Origin: Microbispora rosea subsp. aerata
Lineage (GTDB): Bacteria; Actinomycetota; Actinomycetes; Streptosporangiales; Streptosporangiaceae
NCBI RefSeq assembly: GCF_014647835.1
Contig: NZ_BMPY01000037.1
Coordinates: 1-64,000 of the forward strand
Length of the DNA stretch: 64,000 bases
Reading direction: 5' to 3'
Shown piece by piece: positions 7,629-16,349 of the stretch. The notes beneath the pieces were generated by a model. It was not told where the DNA came from and made no database searches. It saw only the letters and a program-made list of their open reading frames with translations. Position numbers and translations under genes: made by a program. Position 1 is the first letter of the stretch. The number at the start of each line of letters is the position of its first letter.

Positions 7629-8201
7629 TCACAACCGGTCGTAGACGAGAAGCCCGTCGTCGCGCAGCCTCGCGCCGGAGGTCGGCGCGTGTTCGGAGAG
7701 GCTTCCTTCGTGCGACAGGTGGAGCACGCGCGCTCCCCGTACGAGAACGGCGAAGTCCGCGATGATCCGCCGATGGCAGCGCCACCACACGGCCTCCGCG
7801 CACATCACCGCGGTCCGGGCGGCGCGCGCCTGCGCCAGCAGATCGTCCATCGCGGCGAGGAAGCCGGGGTGCCGGGAGTAGCCGGCGTATCCCCGGAACG
7901 AGGCGTTCTCCCAGAAGACGTCGGGCGAGTCCGGGGCCGCGCGGCGGAACCCGCCCAGCCGCCTGTCCCATCGATAGCCGATCCCCGCCTCGGGCAGCCA
8001 GCTCTCCAGCGCCGCGCGGCCGGCGTCGGGGTTGCGCCTGCTGCCGGGTGCGGTCCGTACGTCGACCACCTCCCGCACGCCGGCACCCCGCAGCAGCGGG
8101 ATGAGATGCTCGCGCGGCGCGGTGCCGTGCCCGAACGTCAGCAGTGTCACGCGGGCGGCGTTCTCGCCCCCGGCGGCATTCCCCGGCGTCTGCCCGCTCA
8201 T
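7629..8201 (-). CDS. DUF488 family protein
   Basis: This 190-aa cytoplasmic protein has the DUF488 pattern: LLTFGHGTAPREHLIPLL near the N-terminus, VVDVRTAPGSRRNPD, and the cysteine/arginine stretch MCAEAVWWRCHRRIIADF towards the end. The biochemical role of the family is not established. I start it at the ATG 8199-8201 (MSGQTPGNAAGG); the frame stays open upstream but without conserved sequence. A fragment of its own sequence is repeated 30-112 bp past its stop. The neighbouring gene on the same strand is more than 600 bp upstream, so it is probably transcribed alone. Confidence 0.85.
   Translation of the reverse strand: MSGQTPGNAAGGENAARVTLLTFGHGTAPREHLIPLLRGAGVREVVDVRTAPGSRRNPDAGRAALESWLPEAGIGYRWDRRLGGFRRAAPDSPDVFWENASFRGYAGYSRHPGFLAAMDDLLAQARAARTAVMCAEAVWWRCHRRIIADFAVLVRGARVLHLSHEGSLSEHAPTSGARLRDDGLLVYDRL
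7794..7876. repeat. 83-bp direct repeat, copy 2 (inside the DUF488 gene)
   Basis: This is the parental copy. It lies within the coding sequence of the DUF488 protein, about 277 bp from copy 1. Confidence 0.95.
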
Positions 8202-8836
8202 CGCCGCTCCCCCATGCGGACCCCGTGCCCCCGCCTCAGGCCCGCATTCTCTTCGGGAAGCAAGCAGGACGTCCTCGTTCAGGGGCTCCGTGCCCCATAG
8301 AACCCCACGCCTCATCAGGGACCGCGCATCCCGTCAGGACCCCGCGTCTCCCCATCAGGCGGGACGCCCTCGCCGGGGCTCCGCGTACACCTATGGAACC
8401 CCACAGGCACCCGGTAGAGCGAGCGCGGGACAGCGGCGGGTATTCGGGACGAGAGACCCCACCGAAAACGGATGTCGGCGCTGACCCGCAGCCAGAACCG
8501 CCCGCCGGAAACCAAGGAGCGCACCCGGGGCTGTCTCTGCGCGAATGATCCGCGTCAGGCGGGTGGGTGCGTGCCGGGAAGACGCGCCAGACGGCGCCGT
8601 CCGGAACGCCCTGACCTGGCTCAGGCCGTCCGGGCACCCTGGGCCAGATCCCCGACAACTCGAGGCAAGGCCCTGCCGCGTGTGGCTCGGGCGGCGCCTC
8701 GCGGCGTTGCCGCCCCGTCCGCGAGGCATCCGCCCGGATCCACGCCGGCGACGGGCGGCGTCGTCAGACACGCCCCAGGCGCGACGATTCCACGGCCGGC
8801 CGGGTGATGCGGGCGGCCTGCTCGACGGCGCGTGCC
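8202..8836. other. intergenic region without a recognisable gene
   Basis: Open frames here have no conserved motif or consistent ribosome site. Two related short segments occur at 8282 and 8375: each starts GGGGCTCCG and contains AACCCCAC about 20 bases on, and both are surrounded by CATCAGG and GTCAGG words. They may be decayed repeats. Nothing else could be identified. Confidence 0.5.
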
Positions 8837-9070
8837 TCAGTCCGCGCGGGCGGCCAGCTCGTCGAAGATCTCCAGCGCGGCCCGCCGTACGTCTTCCGGT
8901 GAGATGCCGTTCAGGGTGCTGCGAGCCTCAGCGGCGTCACGGGTCGTGGCGAAGGTGATCGCGACCGACTTGGCCGCCGCGTGACGCAGCGATCCGGTGG
9001 GCGCGCTTTCGGCCAGTGCCTCCGCGCTCGCGGCCAGGTCGAGATTGTCTTTGCCGAAATGACTGGTCAA
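8837..9070 (-). CDS. small hypothetical protein, 77 aa
   Basis: The frame begins with a TTG codon (9068-9070) and encodes a 77-aa, mostly helical, soluble protein (TSHFGKDNLDL at the N-terminus; EDVRRAALEIFDEL at the C-terminus). The sequence CAGGAGAACGCT directly before the TTG is a good ribosome site, which supports this unusual start. I do not recognise a family. It lies downstream of the decayed nucleotidyltransferase on the same strand. It could be a small regulatory or structural protein; no function is inferred. Confidence 0.6.
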   Translation of the reverse strand: MTSHFGKDNLDLAASAEALAESAPTGSLRHAAAKSVAITFATTRDAAEARSTLNGISPEDVRRAALEIFDELAARAD

Positions 9071-9176
9071 AGCGTTCTCCTGGGATGATGGCGGCTTGGG
9101 CCATTATCCGCGATGACCCCGCTCCGCGGGGCGGCACCCCGCATTGTTCGCGTGTCCCCGACGCTGCCCGCTCGGT

Positions 9177-9700
9177 TCAGCGTCCCGCGAGACGGGTCCG
9201 TACGACGAGGTCGTGCAGGGCGTCGTGCGCCGACGGGGCGTCCGGCAGGGCCGAGGAATCCCGGGCGGCCTCCAGGGCGGGCGGTGAGCGCGTCGAGGTC
9301 GGCCTCGAGCCGTTCCCGGCCGGGCGCACCGTCCGGCAGCCCGCCGTGCTCGGCCTCGCGCTTGGCCGCGACCAGGCCGGGCAGGTACGGCGGCCCGCCG
9401 TCGAAGAGCAGGGTGAGGTCGGCGACGGTCTCACCCGTACGCATGAGGTGGATGCCGGTCAGCAGCACGCGGAACGCGTAGAGCAGCGGCTTGAGCTCGC
9501 CCGTGCGGCCGAACAGCCGCCGCTGCGTGTCACGGCGCCCGCTCTCCGTCGCGACGCGGCCTTCCGCCAGGGCGCGCCCATCTCGTCACGCCGCCTTAGA
9601 CGCCCCGCCGGTCCACGTCCGAGTCCTCGGTCTCCAGCCCGTACGCGTGCGAGCCGATGACCACCGACAGGACGGTGCCGCCGGGGATCGCCAGGGTCAT
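9177..9700 (-). pseudogene. decayed nucleotidyltransferase-domain gene
   Basis: The ATG at 9698-9700 opens a frame with the nucleotidyltransferase signature VVIGSHAYGLETEDSDVDRRG (GS...D.D), but it stops at TAA 9596-9598 after 34 codons. Further on, in another frame, sequence typical of the same protein's C-terminal half appears (LYAFRVLLTGIHLMRTGE, then LTLLFDGGPPYL), and near 9285 it must shift frame again to reach LEAARDSSALPDAPSAHD and the stop at 9177. Total length is about 174 codons, shorter than intact relatives (roughly 250). An internal deletion plus at least one frameshift is the simplest reading. Confidence 0.75.
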
Positions 9701-9761
9701 GCCGCCGGTTCTTGTCGCAAAGGTAGGCTCCCGGTCCTGAACGCGGAAAGGTAGCGAATTA

Positions 9762-11291
9762 ATGGCCGACTTCGGACATGAGCTGTGGTTCGGGGCGTTC
9801 CTCACGCCCGACGCGGCAGGGCACCATCGGATCGTCCGGCAGGCCGTGCTCGCCGACGAGATCGGGCTCGACATCATCGGCATTCAGGACCACCCGTACC
9901 AGCCGTCGTTCCTGGACACCTGGACGCTGCTGTCCACGCTCGCGGGGCGCACCGAGCGGGTGCGGCTGTTCCCCGACGTGGTGAACCTGCCGCTGCGCCC
10001 GCCCGCGGTGCTCGCCAAGGCCGCCGCGTCGCTCGACATCCTGAGCGGGGGCCGGGTGGAGCTGGGGCTGGGCTCGGGGGCGTTCTGGGACGGCATCGCG
10101 GCCATGGACGGCCCGCGCCGGAGTCCGGGCGAGGCCGTGGAGGCGCTGGAGGAGGCCATCGGGGTCATCCGCGCGCTGTGGACGCCGGGCGGGGCCGTAC
10201 GGCTCGACGGCCGGCATTACCGGCTGGAGGGCGCGCACCCGGGGCCGTTCCCTCCGCATCCGATCGGGCTGTGGCTCGGCGCGTACAAGCGGCGCATGCT
10301 CGAACTGACCGGGCGGCTCGGCGACGGGTGGGTGCCCTCGTCCGGGTACGCCGCGCCCGGCGAGCTGGGCGCGATGAGCGAGATCGTGGACGCCGCCGCC
10401 GAGCGGGCCGGGCGCGACCCCGGCGAGATCCGCCGCGCCTACAACATCGCGGGCCGGTTCTCCGGCGTGGCCGGGGAGGGGTTCCTCGACGGGCCGCCGG
10501 CCGCATGGGCCGAGCAGCTCGCCGAACTCGCGCTGAGCCACGGCATGAGCGTGTTCGTGCTGGCCGTGGACGACGACAGGGACCTCAAGGTCTTCGCCGA
10601 GGAGGTCGCCCCCGCCGTACGCGAGGCCGTGGCGCGGGAGCGCGGGCGGGCCCGGCAAGGGGCCGACGACCCGGCACATGTCCGTACGGCGTCCGCTCGC
10701 ACGGTGCGGCGGGACGGCGAGCCGGGGGTTCAGGCGGGGCGGACCGCGCTGCTCGACGACTCGACCCGGCCCCGGCTGCCCAAGCGGGACATCTCCGCGC
10801 TCACGCCTCGGCAGCAGGCGAACGGGCAGCGGCTCGTGCTCATCCACGACCACCTGCGCCGGGAGCTGACCCAGATCAGGGACGCCCTGGAACAGGTCGC
10901 CGCCGGCCGCTCGGACGCCGCCGCGCTCCGCTCGATGATCAACCAGCTCACCATGCGGCAGAACTACTGGACCCTCGGCACGTTCTGCGCGTCGTACTGC
11001 CGCCTGCTGACCACTCACCACACGATCGAAGACGAGCACATGTTCCCGATGCTGACGGCGGCACAGGAGTCGCTGGCCCCGGTCGTGGCCCGGCTGGAGC
11101 AGGAGCACGAGGTCATCGCCGGAGTGCTGACGGAGCTGGACGCCGCGCTCGTCGCCATGATCGAGGACCCGGACCGGCTCGACGGCGTACGCGAGCAGGT
11201 GGACCTGCTGTCCGACGTGCTGCTGTCGCACCTGCGTTATGAAGAGGAGGAGCTGGTCGAGCCCATCGCCCGCCTCAACCTGGACATCTGA
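9762..11291 (+). CDS. fusion: luciferase-like flavin monooxygenase plus hemerythrin (HHE) domain
   Basis: This 509-aa protein joins two domains. Residues 1-300 form an LLM-class flavin-dependent oxidoreductase barrel (LWFGAFLTPDAAGHHRIV, GIQDHPYQPSFLDTW, LAKAAASLDILSGGRVELGLGSG, LWLGAYKRRMLELTGRLGDGW). After a polar linker of about 45 residues, residues 345-509 form an HHE four-helix domain with metal-ligand type motifs LVLIHDHLRREL, HHTIEDEHMFPML, LEQEHEVIAG and SHLRYEEEELVEP. LLM enzymes oxidise small substrates with FMNH2 or F420; HHE domains bind a di-iron site and oxygen or redox signals. A TAGGCT -10-like box lies at 9724-9729 and GGAAAGG precedes the ATG. Confidence 0.9.
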   Translation: MADFGHELWFGAFLTPDAAGHHRIVRQAVLADEIGLDIIGIQDHPYQPSFLDTWTLLSTLAGRTERVRLFPDVVNLPLRPPAVLAKAAASLDILSGGRVELGLGSGAFWDGIAAMDGPRRSPGEAVEALEEAIGVIRALWTPGGAVRLDGRHYRLEGAHPGPFPPHPIGLWLGAYKRRMLELTGRLGDGWVPSSGYAAPGELGAMSEIVDAAAERAGRDPGEIRRAYNIAGRFSGVAGEGFLDGPPAAWAEQLAELALSHGMSVFVLAVDDDRDLKVFAEEVAPAVREAVARERGRARQGADDPAHVRTASARTVRRDGEPGVQAGRTALLDDSTRPRLPKRDISALTPRQQANGQRLVLIHDHLRRELTQIRDALEQVAAGRSDAAALRSMINQLTMRQNYWTLGTFCASYCRLLTTHHTIEDEHMFPMLTAAQESLAPVVARLEQEHEVIAGVLTELDAALVAMIEDPDRLDGVREQVDLLSDVLLSHLRYEEEELVEPIARLNLDI

Positions 11292-11547
11292 CCGGCGACG
11301 CTCGCCCGGCCGGGCCGTCACCCCTGCCACCAGAGGATCCCACCGGCGAGGTCCGCGCCCGCCGGCCCCGGCTCGAACACCGCGGCGGCCGGGTCATCAT
11401 CCGCCTACCGGAACAGGGTGCGCCCGCGCGGTATCGGCGAAACGGTTCCCGCGAGGACGGCGGATGCCGACCCGGATCAGACGGCGCGGGGCGGTCCGGC
11501 GGAAAACGGTGTGCGGCGGGCCGCCTGCGGCGCCTAACCTGGCGGCC

Positions 11548-12540
11548 GTGCGCGATCTCACCCTGCTGCCCAAGGCCCACCTGCACGTCCACCTGGAGAG
11601 CACGGTGCGGCCGGACACGCTGGCGGAGATCGCGGCGGCCAACGGCCGCCCGGTCCCGGCCCCGGCTCCGGAACGGCCGTTCGACGGCTTCCGGCACTTC
11701 GCCGACCACAACGCGCTCGTACGGGAGTGCCTGATCCGGCCGGAGGACTTCCACCGGATCGCCGTGGAGTTCTGCGCGGACGAGGCGGCCCAGGGCACCC
11801 GATGGGCGGAGGTCACCTTCACCGCCGCCTCGCACGGGGAGCGGATCGGCGACCTCGAGATGCCGCTGGAGGCCGTGCTCGCCGGCCTCGCCGAGGGCGG
11901 CGAGGCGTACGGCGTCGAGTGCCGGGTGCTGCTCGACCACTCGCGGCGGCGCTCGGTCGAGCGTGCCCGGCGTACGGTGAAGCTCGCCACCCGGTACGCG
12001 GACGACGGGGTGATCGGCGTCGGCCTGGCCGGGGAGGAGTCCTACCCGCTGGCGCCGTTCGCCGAGGTCTTCGCCGCCGCGGCGGACGCGGGCCTGCACA
12101 TCGTGCACCACGCGGGCGAGTGCGAGGGCCCCGGCAGCGTACGCGAGGCGATCACGGTGGGCCGCACCGAGCGCCTGGGCCACGGCATCCGCGTGCTGGA
12201 AGACCCGGACCTGACCGCGGAGGTGCGCGAGCGGGGCATCCCGCTGGAGGTGTGCCCGTCGTCCAACGTCGCGCTCGGCATCGTGGACGGCCTGGCCGCC
12301 CACCCGCTCCCCCGGCTGCGCGAGGCGGGGCTGGCCGTCACGCTCAACACCGACATCCCGTCGATCATCGGCACCACCCTGACGGAGGAGTACGCCAGGG
12401 CCGGGGACGCCTTCGGCTACGACGACGCGGCGCTGGCCGAGCTCGCCCGCGCCTCTATCGACGCGTCGTTCGCCCCCGAGGAGACCAAGCGCGCGCTGCG
12501 CCGCGAGGTGGACGCCTGGCTCGCCGCTCCCGTCGGCTGA
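11548..12540 (+). CDS. adenosine deaminase family protein
   Basis: This 330-aa metal-dependent amidohydrolase has the zinc motif KAHLHVHLES, HHAGECEG with the catalytic glutamate, RLGHGIRV, VCPSSNVAL and TLNTDIPSI. Canonical adenosine deaminases read NTDDP in the last motif; here the second aspartate is isoleucine, so the substrate may not be adenosine. Aminodeoxyfutalosine and related purine nucleosides are handled by relatives. The GTG start is supported by TAACCT seven bases upstream (leaderless) and by homology beginning there. It follows the monooxygenase-HHE gene by 256 bp on the same strand. Confidence 0.85.
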   Translation: MRDLTLLPKAHLHVHLESTVRPDTLAEIAAANGRPVPAPAPERPFDGFRHFADHNALVRECLIRPEDFHRIAVEFCADEAAQGTRWAEVTFTAASHGERIGDLEMPLEAVLAGLAEGGEAYGVECRVLLDHSRRRSVERARRTVKLATRYADDGVIGVGLAGEESYPLAPFAEVFAAAADAGLHIVHHAGECEGPGSVREAITVGRTERLGHGIRVLEDPDLTAEVRERGIPLEVCPSSNVALGIVDGLAAHPLPRLREAGLAVTLNTDIPSIIGTTLTEEYARAGDAFGYDDAALAELARASIDASFAPEETKRALRREVDAWLAAPVG

Positions 12541-12657
12541 AATCCTGTGACGGCGGCGACACCGGCCGCTTACGGTGAACGCTGTTTCGTACCACGGGGC
12601 GACGCTGTTCTGGAATGATCTCGGGGAAAACCATCGGACGTCGAGAGACCGTGACTG

Positions 12658-13914
12658 ATGCCCCCCATTGACCAAATAACCGCCTACGCGTCGGCCCATC
12701 CGGTCGGAACAGTCATCATCAGCGTCATCGGCCTGGTCCTGCTTACCCTGGCCTTCTTCGCCCTGCGCGCCCTGGTCCGCCTGTTCCGCCGCTGGGCGTC
12801 CACCAGGCCCACCGAGGACGTCCTCACCATCGTCGCCGCCAGCATCGCCACGGGTGTCTCCGCCCAGGGCATGTGGCGCTTCTCCGGCGACGTCCTCGGG
12901 TTCGACGGACCGCTGCGGCTCCTGCTGTTCGCGTTCATCGAGGTCGCCGTCATCACCAGCGCCGTACGGGCGCGCCGCAACATGCGGGAGAACTACTCGG
13001 CCGGCATCGACGGCGTCGCCGTGTGGGTCTTCACCTCCCTGTCGGCCGTGCTGTCGAGCATGGACGCCCGCAGCGTCGCCGAGGCCGTCTTCCGTCTCGC
13101 CGCCCCGCTCGTGGCCGCCTGGCTGTGGGAGCGCGGCATGGCCATCGAGCGGGTCCGCATCACCGGCCGGGGCCGCATCAACTGGCGGATCACCCCCGAG
13201 CGCGTGCTCGTCAGGATCGGCCTGGCCGAGGCGAGCGACCGTACGGCGAGCGAGGTGGACGCGCACCGCAGGCTGACCAGGGTGGCGCTGGCCGCCAAGC
13301 GGGTCCGCGCGCTGCGCGAGGCCGGGGCGTCCGAGCGCAAGCTGCGCGCCGCGATGGCCAAGCTCGACAAGGCGATGGACCAGGCCGTGGAATACACCGG
13401 CCTGGCCGTGGACGAGAAGCGGCAGGAGGCCCTGCTGTCCCAGATCGGCGCGCTCTACAACACCTCCGCGCTGATCGACCTCGCCCCGCCGGTCCCCTGG
13501 GCGCCCGAGCGCGAGGAGCCCCAGGCTCCCCCGGCGCTGCCCGCGGCGGCCATCGCGGAGCTGATCGACGACGAGGAGGAGGACATCCCCGCCGAGCCGG
13601 CGCCCGTCGTGGACACCGCCCAGCGCGCCGCCCAGCTCCGGGCCGCCCGGGCGTACTGGGACCAGCAGATCGCCCGCAAGTACGTCCCCCGGGCCGCCGA
13701 CATCGCCCAGGAGGTGGGCATCCCGCTCACCGTGGCGCGGGAGTGGCGGGCGCTGTGGAAGCTCGAACCGCAGGCGCACGCGCTGATCGAGGCGGCGTTC
13801 CGGGAGCACGGCATCGTCGACACCGGAACGTTCCCGGCCATCGAGGTGCCCGAGCGCGAGCGCGTGCTCGTCGTGAACGGCTCCACCCCGGGAGGGGCCG
13901 CCCAAAACTCCTAA
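12658..13914 (+). CDS. multi-helix membrane protein with cytoplasmic C-terminal domain
   Basis: This 418-aa protein has hydrophobic segments at about 18-40, 57-75, 84-102 and 117-158, followed by a basic region with coiled-coil character (residues 195-260, including RRLTRVALAAKRVRALREAG) and a C-terminal stretch resembling a helix-turn-helix (YVPRAADIAQEVGIPLTVAREW). I recall similar actinomycete proteins beside plasmid-transfer (Spd-type) genes, but no transfer, replication or integrase gene is here. Function is not assigned. It is followed by a strong hairpin at 13951, which suggests its transcript ends there. Confidence 0.7.
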   Translation: MPPIDQITAYASAHPVGTVIISVIGLVLLTLAFFALRALVRLFRRWASTRPTEDVLTIVAASIATGVSAQGMWRFSGDVLGFDGPLRLLLFAFIEVAVITSAVRARRNMRENYSAGIDGVAVWVFTSLSAVLSSMDARSVAEAVFRLAAPLVAAWLWERGMAIERVRITGRGRINWRITPERVLVRIGLAEASDRTASEVDAHRRLTRVALAAKRVRALREAGASERKLRAAMAKLDKAMDQAVEYTGLAVDEKRQEALLSQIGALYNTSALIDLAPPVPWAPEREEPQAPPALPAAAIAELIDDEEEDIPAEPAPVVDTAQRAAQLRAARAYWDQQIARKYVPRAADIAQEVGIPLTVAREWRALWKLEPQAHALIEAAFREHGIVDTGTFPAIEVPERERVLVVNGSTPGGAAQNS

Positions 13915-14311
13915 CAAAGCAAGCCCACGCGGCTTTCTCGAAGAACGAATGGGGCGGTGGGACCGGACGGACCGGTCCCACCGCCCCGTCGCATACCGGT
14001 CCCTTCCTCGGCTCCGTGATGCCACCCGGGCCCTGGTCTCCACCGTCACCGTCTTCGCCACTCCGAACACCGTTGGCCTGCGGCCGGTCCCCGGACACCG
14101 CCGGGATGCGGGCGAACCTCCGACGTCGGCGGGTTTGACCATCGGTGGGGCTCGCCTTCTCGGGCCGTTTCCGGGCCTACAAAGCTCGCCGTTTCGGGTC
14201 ATTCCTGACATGTCAGGGCAAGGAGAGTCCTACTTTCTCGTGACATCGCGGGCATCGCACCGCACGTCCTCTCCAGCGACGGCCACACCGTCCACGTACG
14301 GGAGGGTGCTT
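13915..14311. other. intergenic region, 397 bp, with terminator and a 14-bp palindrome
   Basis: This region contains the hairpin at 13951-13987 and the perfect palindrome CCTGACATGTCAGG at 14204-14217, about 95 bp before the ATPase gene. The palindrome could be an operator. No gene is supported here. Confidence 0.6.
13951..13987 (+). terminator. hairpin terminator after the multi-helix membrane protein
   Basis: A perfect 16-bp stem, GGGGCGGTGGGACCGG / CCGGTCCCACCGCCCC, has a 5-nt loop and no T-run, the usual form in high-GC actinomycetes. It lies 36 bp after the stop codon. Confidence 0.8.
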
Positions 14312-14785
14312 ATGGAGATCTCGGGGGACGGCGCGGGGAACCGCGTGGCCCGGCTCGCGGGTGGACGGGATCAGGTGGGGCGGGCGCGCAGGCTCGTGTC
14401 GGCCGCCCTCGGCCGGGGTCATCCCCGGCATGACGACTGCGTGCTGCTGACCAGCGAGATCGCGACGAACGCGGTCGTCCACTCCCGTTCGGGGGACGGC
14501 GGCGCCTTCACGGTCACCGTCTCGTGCCTGCCCGACCGGGTGCGGGTCTCCGTGGCGGACGACGGCTCGGCCGGTCCGCCCTGCGCCGGTCATCCGCTCC
14601 CCGACGGGGCGAGCCAGGGCGGCCGTGGCCTGCCGCTGCTGGACATGCTGGCCGATCGCTGGGGGCTGGTCCGCGAGGCCGGCCGCAACGAGGTGTGGTT
14701 CGAGGTCTGGTCCGACACCGATCGGCGCGCCGCCGCGCTCAGCCCCCGCAGGCCTGCCGTACGAGTCGGCCTCAGGGGGATTTAA
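14312..14785 (+). CDS. RsbW/SpoIIAB-like ATP-binding protein (HATPase_c_2)
   Basis: This 157-aa stand-alone GHKL ATPase domain has an N box at LLTSEIATNAVVHS, a G1 box at VSVADDGSAGPP and a G2 box at GGRGLPLLDMLADRWG. Such proteins act as anti-sigma factors or serine kinases on an anti-anti-sigma partner. No sigma factor or STAS-domain gene is adjacent, so the partner is elsewhere or unknown. The ATG at 14312 is preceded by GGGAGGGTGCTT, a good ribosome site. The frame is open for another 120 codons upstream, but with no conserved sequence. The sulfotransferase gene starts 114 bp downstream. Confidence 0.85.
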   Translation: MEISGDGAGNRVARLAGGRDQVGRARRLVSAALGRGHPRHDDCVLLTSEIATNAVVHSRSGDGGAFTVTVSCLPDRVRVSVADDGSAGPPCAGHPLPDGASQGGRGLPLLDMLADRWGLVREAGRNEVWFEVWSDTDRRAAALSPRRPAVRVGLRGI

Positions 14786-14899
14786 GCGCCGAAGCGGTAG
14801 GTAAGGCACGTTTCGGTGGTACTACAGCGACGTCGGGTGATTCTTGGCGCACGGAAGGGGCAAAACCAACTTAAGAAATCGGGAAATAGGAGGACTGTC

Positions 14900-15949
14900 A
14901 TGGCCCTACCCGACTTCCTGGTCATCGGGGTGCCGAAGGCCGGCACCACTGCCCTTCACGCGGCGCTCGCCCGCCATCCCCGTCTGTTCATGTCTCCCGT
15001 CAAGGAGCCGAAGTTCTTCCTCACCGACGGACCGCCCCCGGCCAAGGGCGGGCCGGGGGACGCGGAGACCTACCGCGAGCACGTGTGGCGGCGCGCCGAC
15101 TACGAGGCGCTGTTCGCGGACGCGCAGCCGGGGGCGCTGCGCGGCGAGTCCACCCCCTTCTATCTGTACGACCGAGCGGCCCAGCGGCGGATCAAGGAGA
15201 CGATCCCGGAGGCGAAGCTCATCGTCTCGCTGCGCGACCCCGTAGAGCGCGCGCACTCGAACTGGACCCACCTGTGGTCGGCCGGTCTGGAGCCCATCGA
15301 CGACGTCATCGAGGCCTGCGCGGCGGAGAAGCGGCGGATCGCCGACGGCTGGTCGCCGTTCTGGCACTACGTCGGCCTCGGCCGGTATGGCGAGCAACTG
15401 GAGCACCTGTTCACGCTGTTCCCCCGCGAGCAGGTGCTGATATTCCGCTATCGGGACCTGGTCGACCGGCCCGCCGCCACGCTCGACCGCATCTGCGCGT
15501 TCCTCGGGGTGGAGCAGGGGCTCATCACCGAGGTGCCCAGGGAGAACGTCACGGCCCACCCATCGCGCAGCCGCAGACATCGGATCCTGGCCCGGCTCGC
15601 CCGGCTCGGCGATCCGCTGCTGGGCCAGCGGCTCACCGCGCCGCTGGAGCGTGTGCTGCAGCGCGACGGGCAGCCCCGGCGGCCGCTCACGTGGGAGCAG
15701 CGCCAGGAGTTGCTGACCTATTTCGCCGCCGACATCGCGCTGCTGCGCGACGTGCTCGGCCGCGGCTCCTTCGGCGACGACTTCAGCGACTGGCTGCGCC
15801 CCCGGGAGCGGTCGGGGGGCCTGGTCGGAGCCCGGCCGTCGGGCCAGACGCAGGCCCGCAACGGCCGCCCCAGGACCGTCTCCGGCCTGGGGTCGCCTTC
15901 GCCCGCTCAGCCACCGGGCACGGGCGGCGCGCCGCCGGCCGGGAAATGA
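14900..15949 (+). CDS. sulfotransferase family protein
   Basis: This 349-aa protein has the PAPS-binding signatures of sulfotransferases: the 5'-phosphosulfate loop FLVIGVPKAGTTALHAAL at the N-terminus and the 3'-phosphate motif LIVSLRDPVERAHSNW in the middle, plus PKFF and FRYRDL segments. The last 50 residues are Pro/Gly/Ser-rich and probably disordered. It would transfer sulfate from PAPS to an unknown acceptor (a carbohydrate or small molecule). The ATG at 14900 has the strong site TAGGAGGACTGTC in front. No glycan or natural-product cluster surrounds it. Confidence 0.85.
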   Translation: MALPDFLVIGVPKAGTTALHAALARHPRLFMSPVKEPKFFLTDGPPPAKGGPGDAETYREHVWRRADYEALFADAQPGALRGESTPFYLYDRAAQRRIKETIPEAKLIVSLRDPVERAHSNWTHLWSAGLEPIDDVIEACAAEKRRIADGWSPFWHYVGLGRYGEQLEHLFTLFPREQVLIFRYRDLVDRPAATLDRICAFLGVEQGLITEVPRENVTAHPSRSRRHRILARLARLGDPLLGQRLTAPLERVLQRDGQPRRPLTWEQRQELLTYFAADIALLRDVLGRGSFGDDFSDWLRPRERSGGLVGARPSGQTQARNGRPRTVSGLGSPSPAQPPGTGGAPPAGK

Positions 15950-16349
15950 CCTTCACGCGTGAACGTCCACGGTGATCTCCGTCCCCGGCGGCCCGGCCGG
16001 CCCGGCCATCCCGGCTCGCCCCCAGTTGTCCTGGGCGGACGTGGCCGGCCGCTCCCCGCTCTTCCCGCCGTCGGCGACGCCGGCGAGTGAGCGGGGACCG
16101 GAGGCGCCGTGCCCGGCGCAACAGCCAGCCCAGCCCGCCGAGAACCGCCCTCCGCGCGGTCGGCGCGGCTCGTGAGCGCGCCGGGCCGGCGGGCGACCGC
16201 CTCGCGGGCCCGGTCGAGGGCGTCCGCCGCCGAGGTCCCGTGGATCACCGGGACCTCGGTAGGTGCGGGACTAGGCGGGCCGCTGGACCAAGAACACCCT
16301 CGGTTGCCCGGGGACCTCGTCCGGCACTACAGCCGCCCCGGCCGCGCGG
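15950..16349. other. intergenic region, 400 bp, nothing recognised
   Basis: This is GC-rich sequence between the convergent sulfotransferase and glycosidase-like genes. Open frames here are not conserved-looking, and no long stem-loop or repeat was noticed. Confidence 0.5.

Noticed and set aside
12658-13914. Evidence for an integrated conjugative element around the multi-helix membrane protein
   Set aside because: No integrase, excisionase, replication or FtsK-like transfer gene and no attachment repeats were found nearby.
11275-14211. 978-codon minus-strand frame opposite the deaminase and membrane protein genes
   Set aside because: It is a composition artefact; the plus-strand genes have clear motifs and starts.
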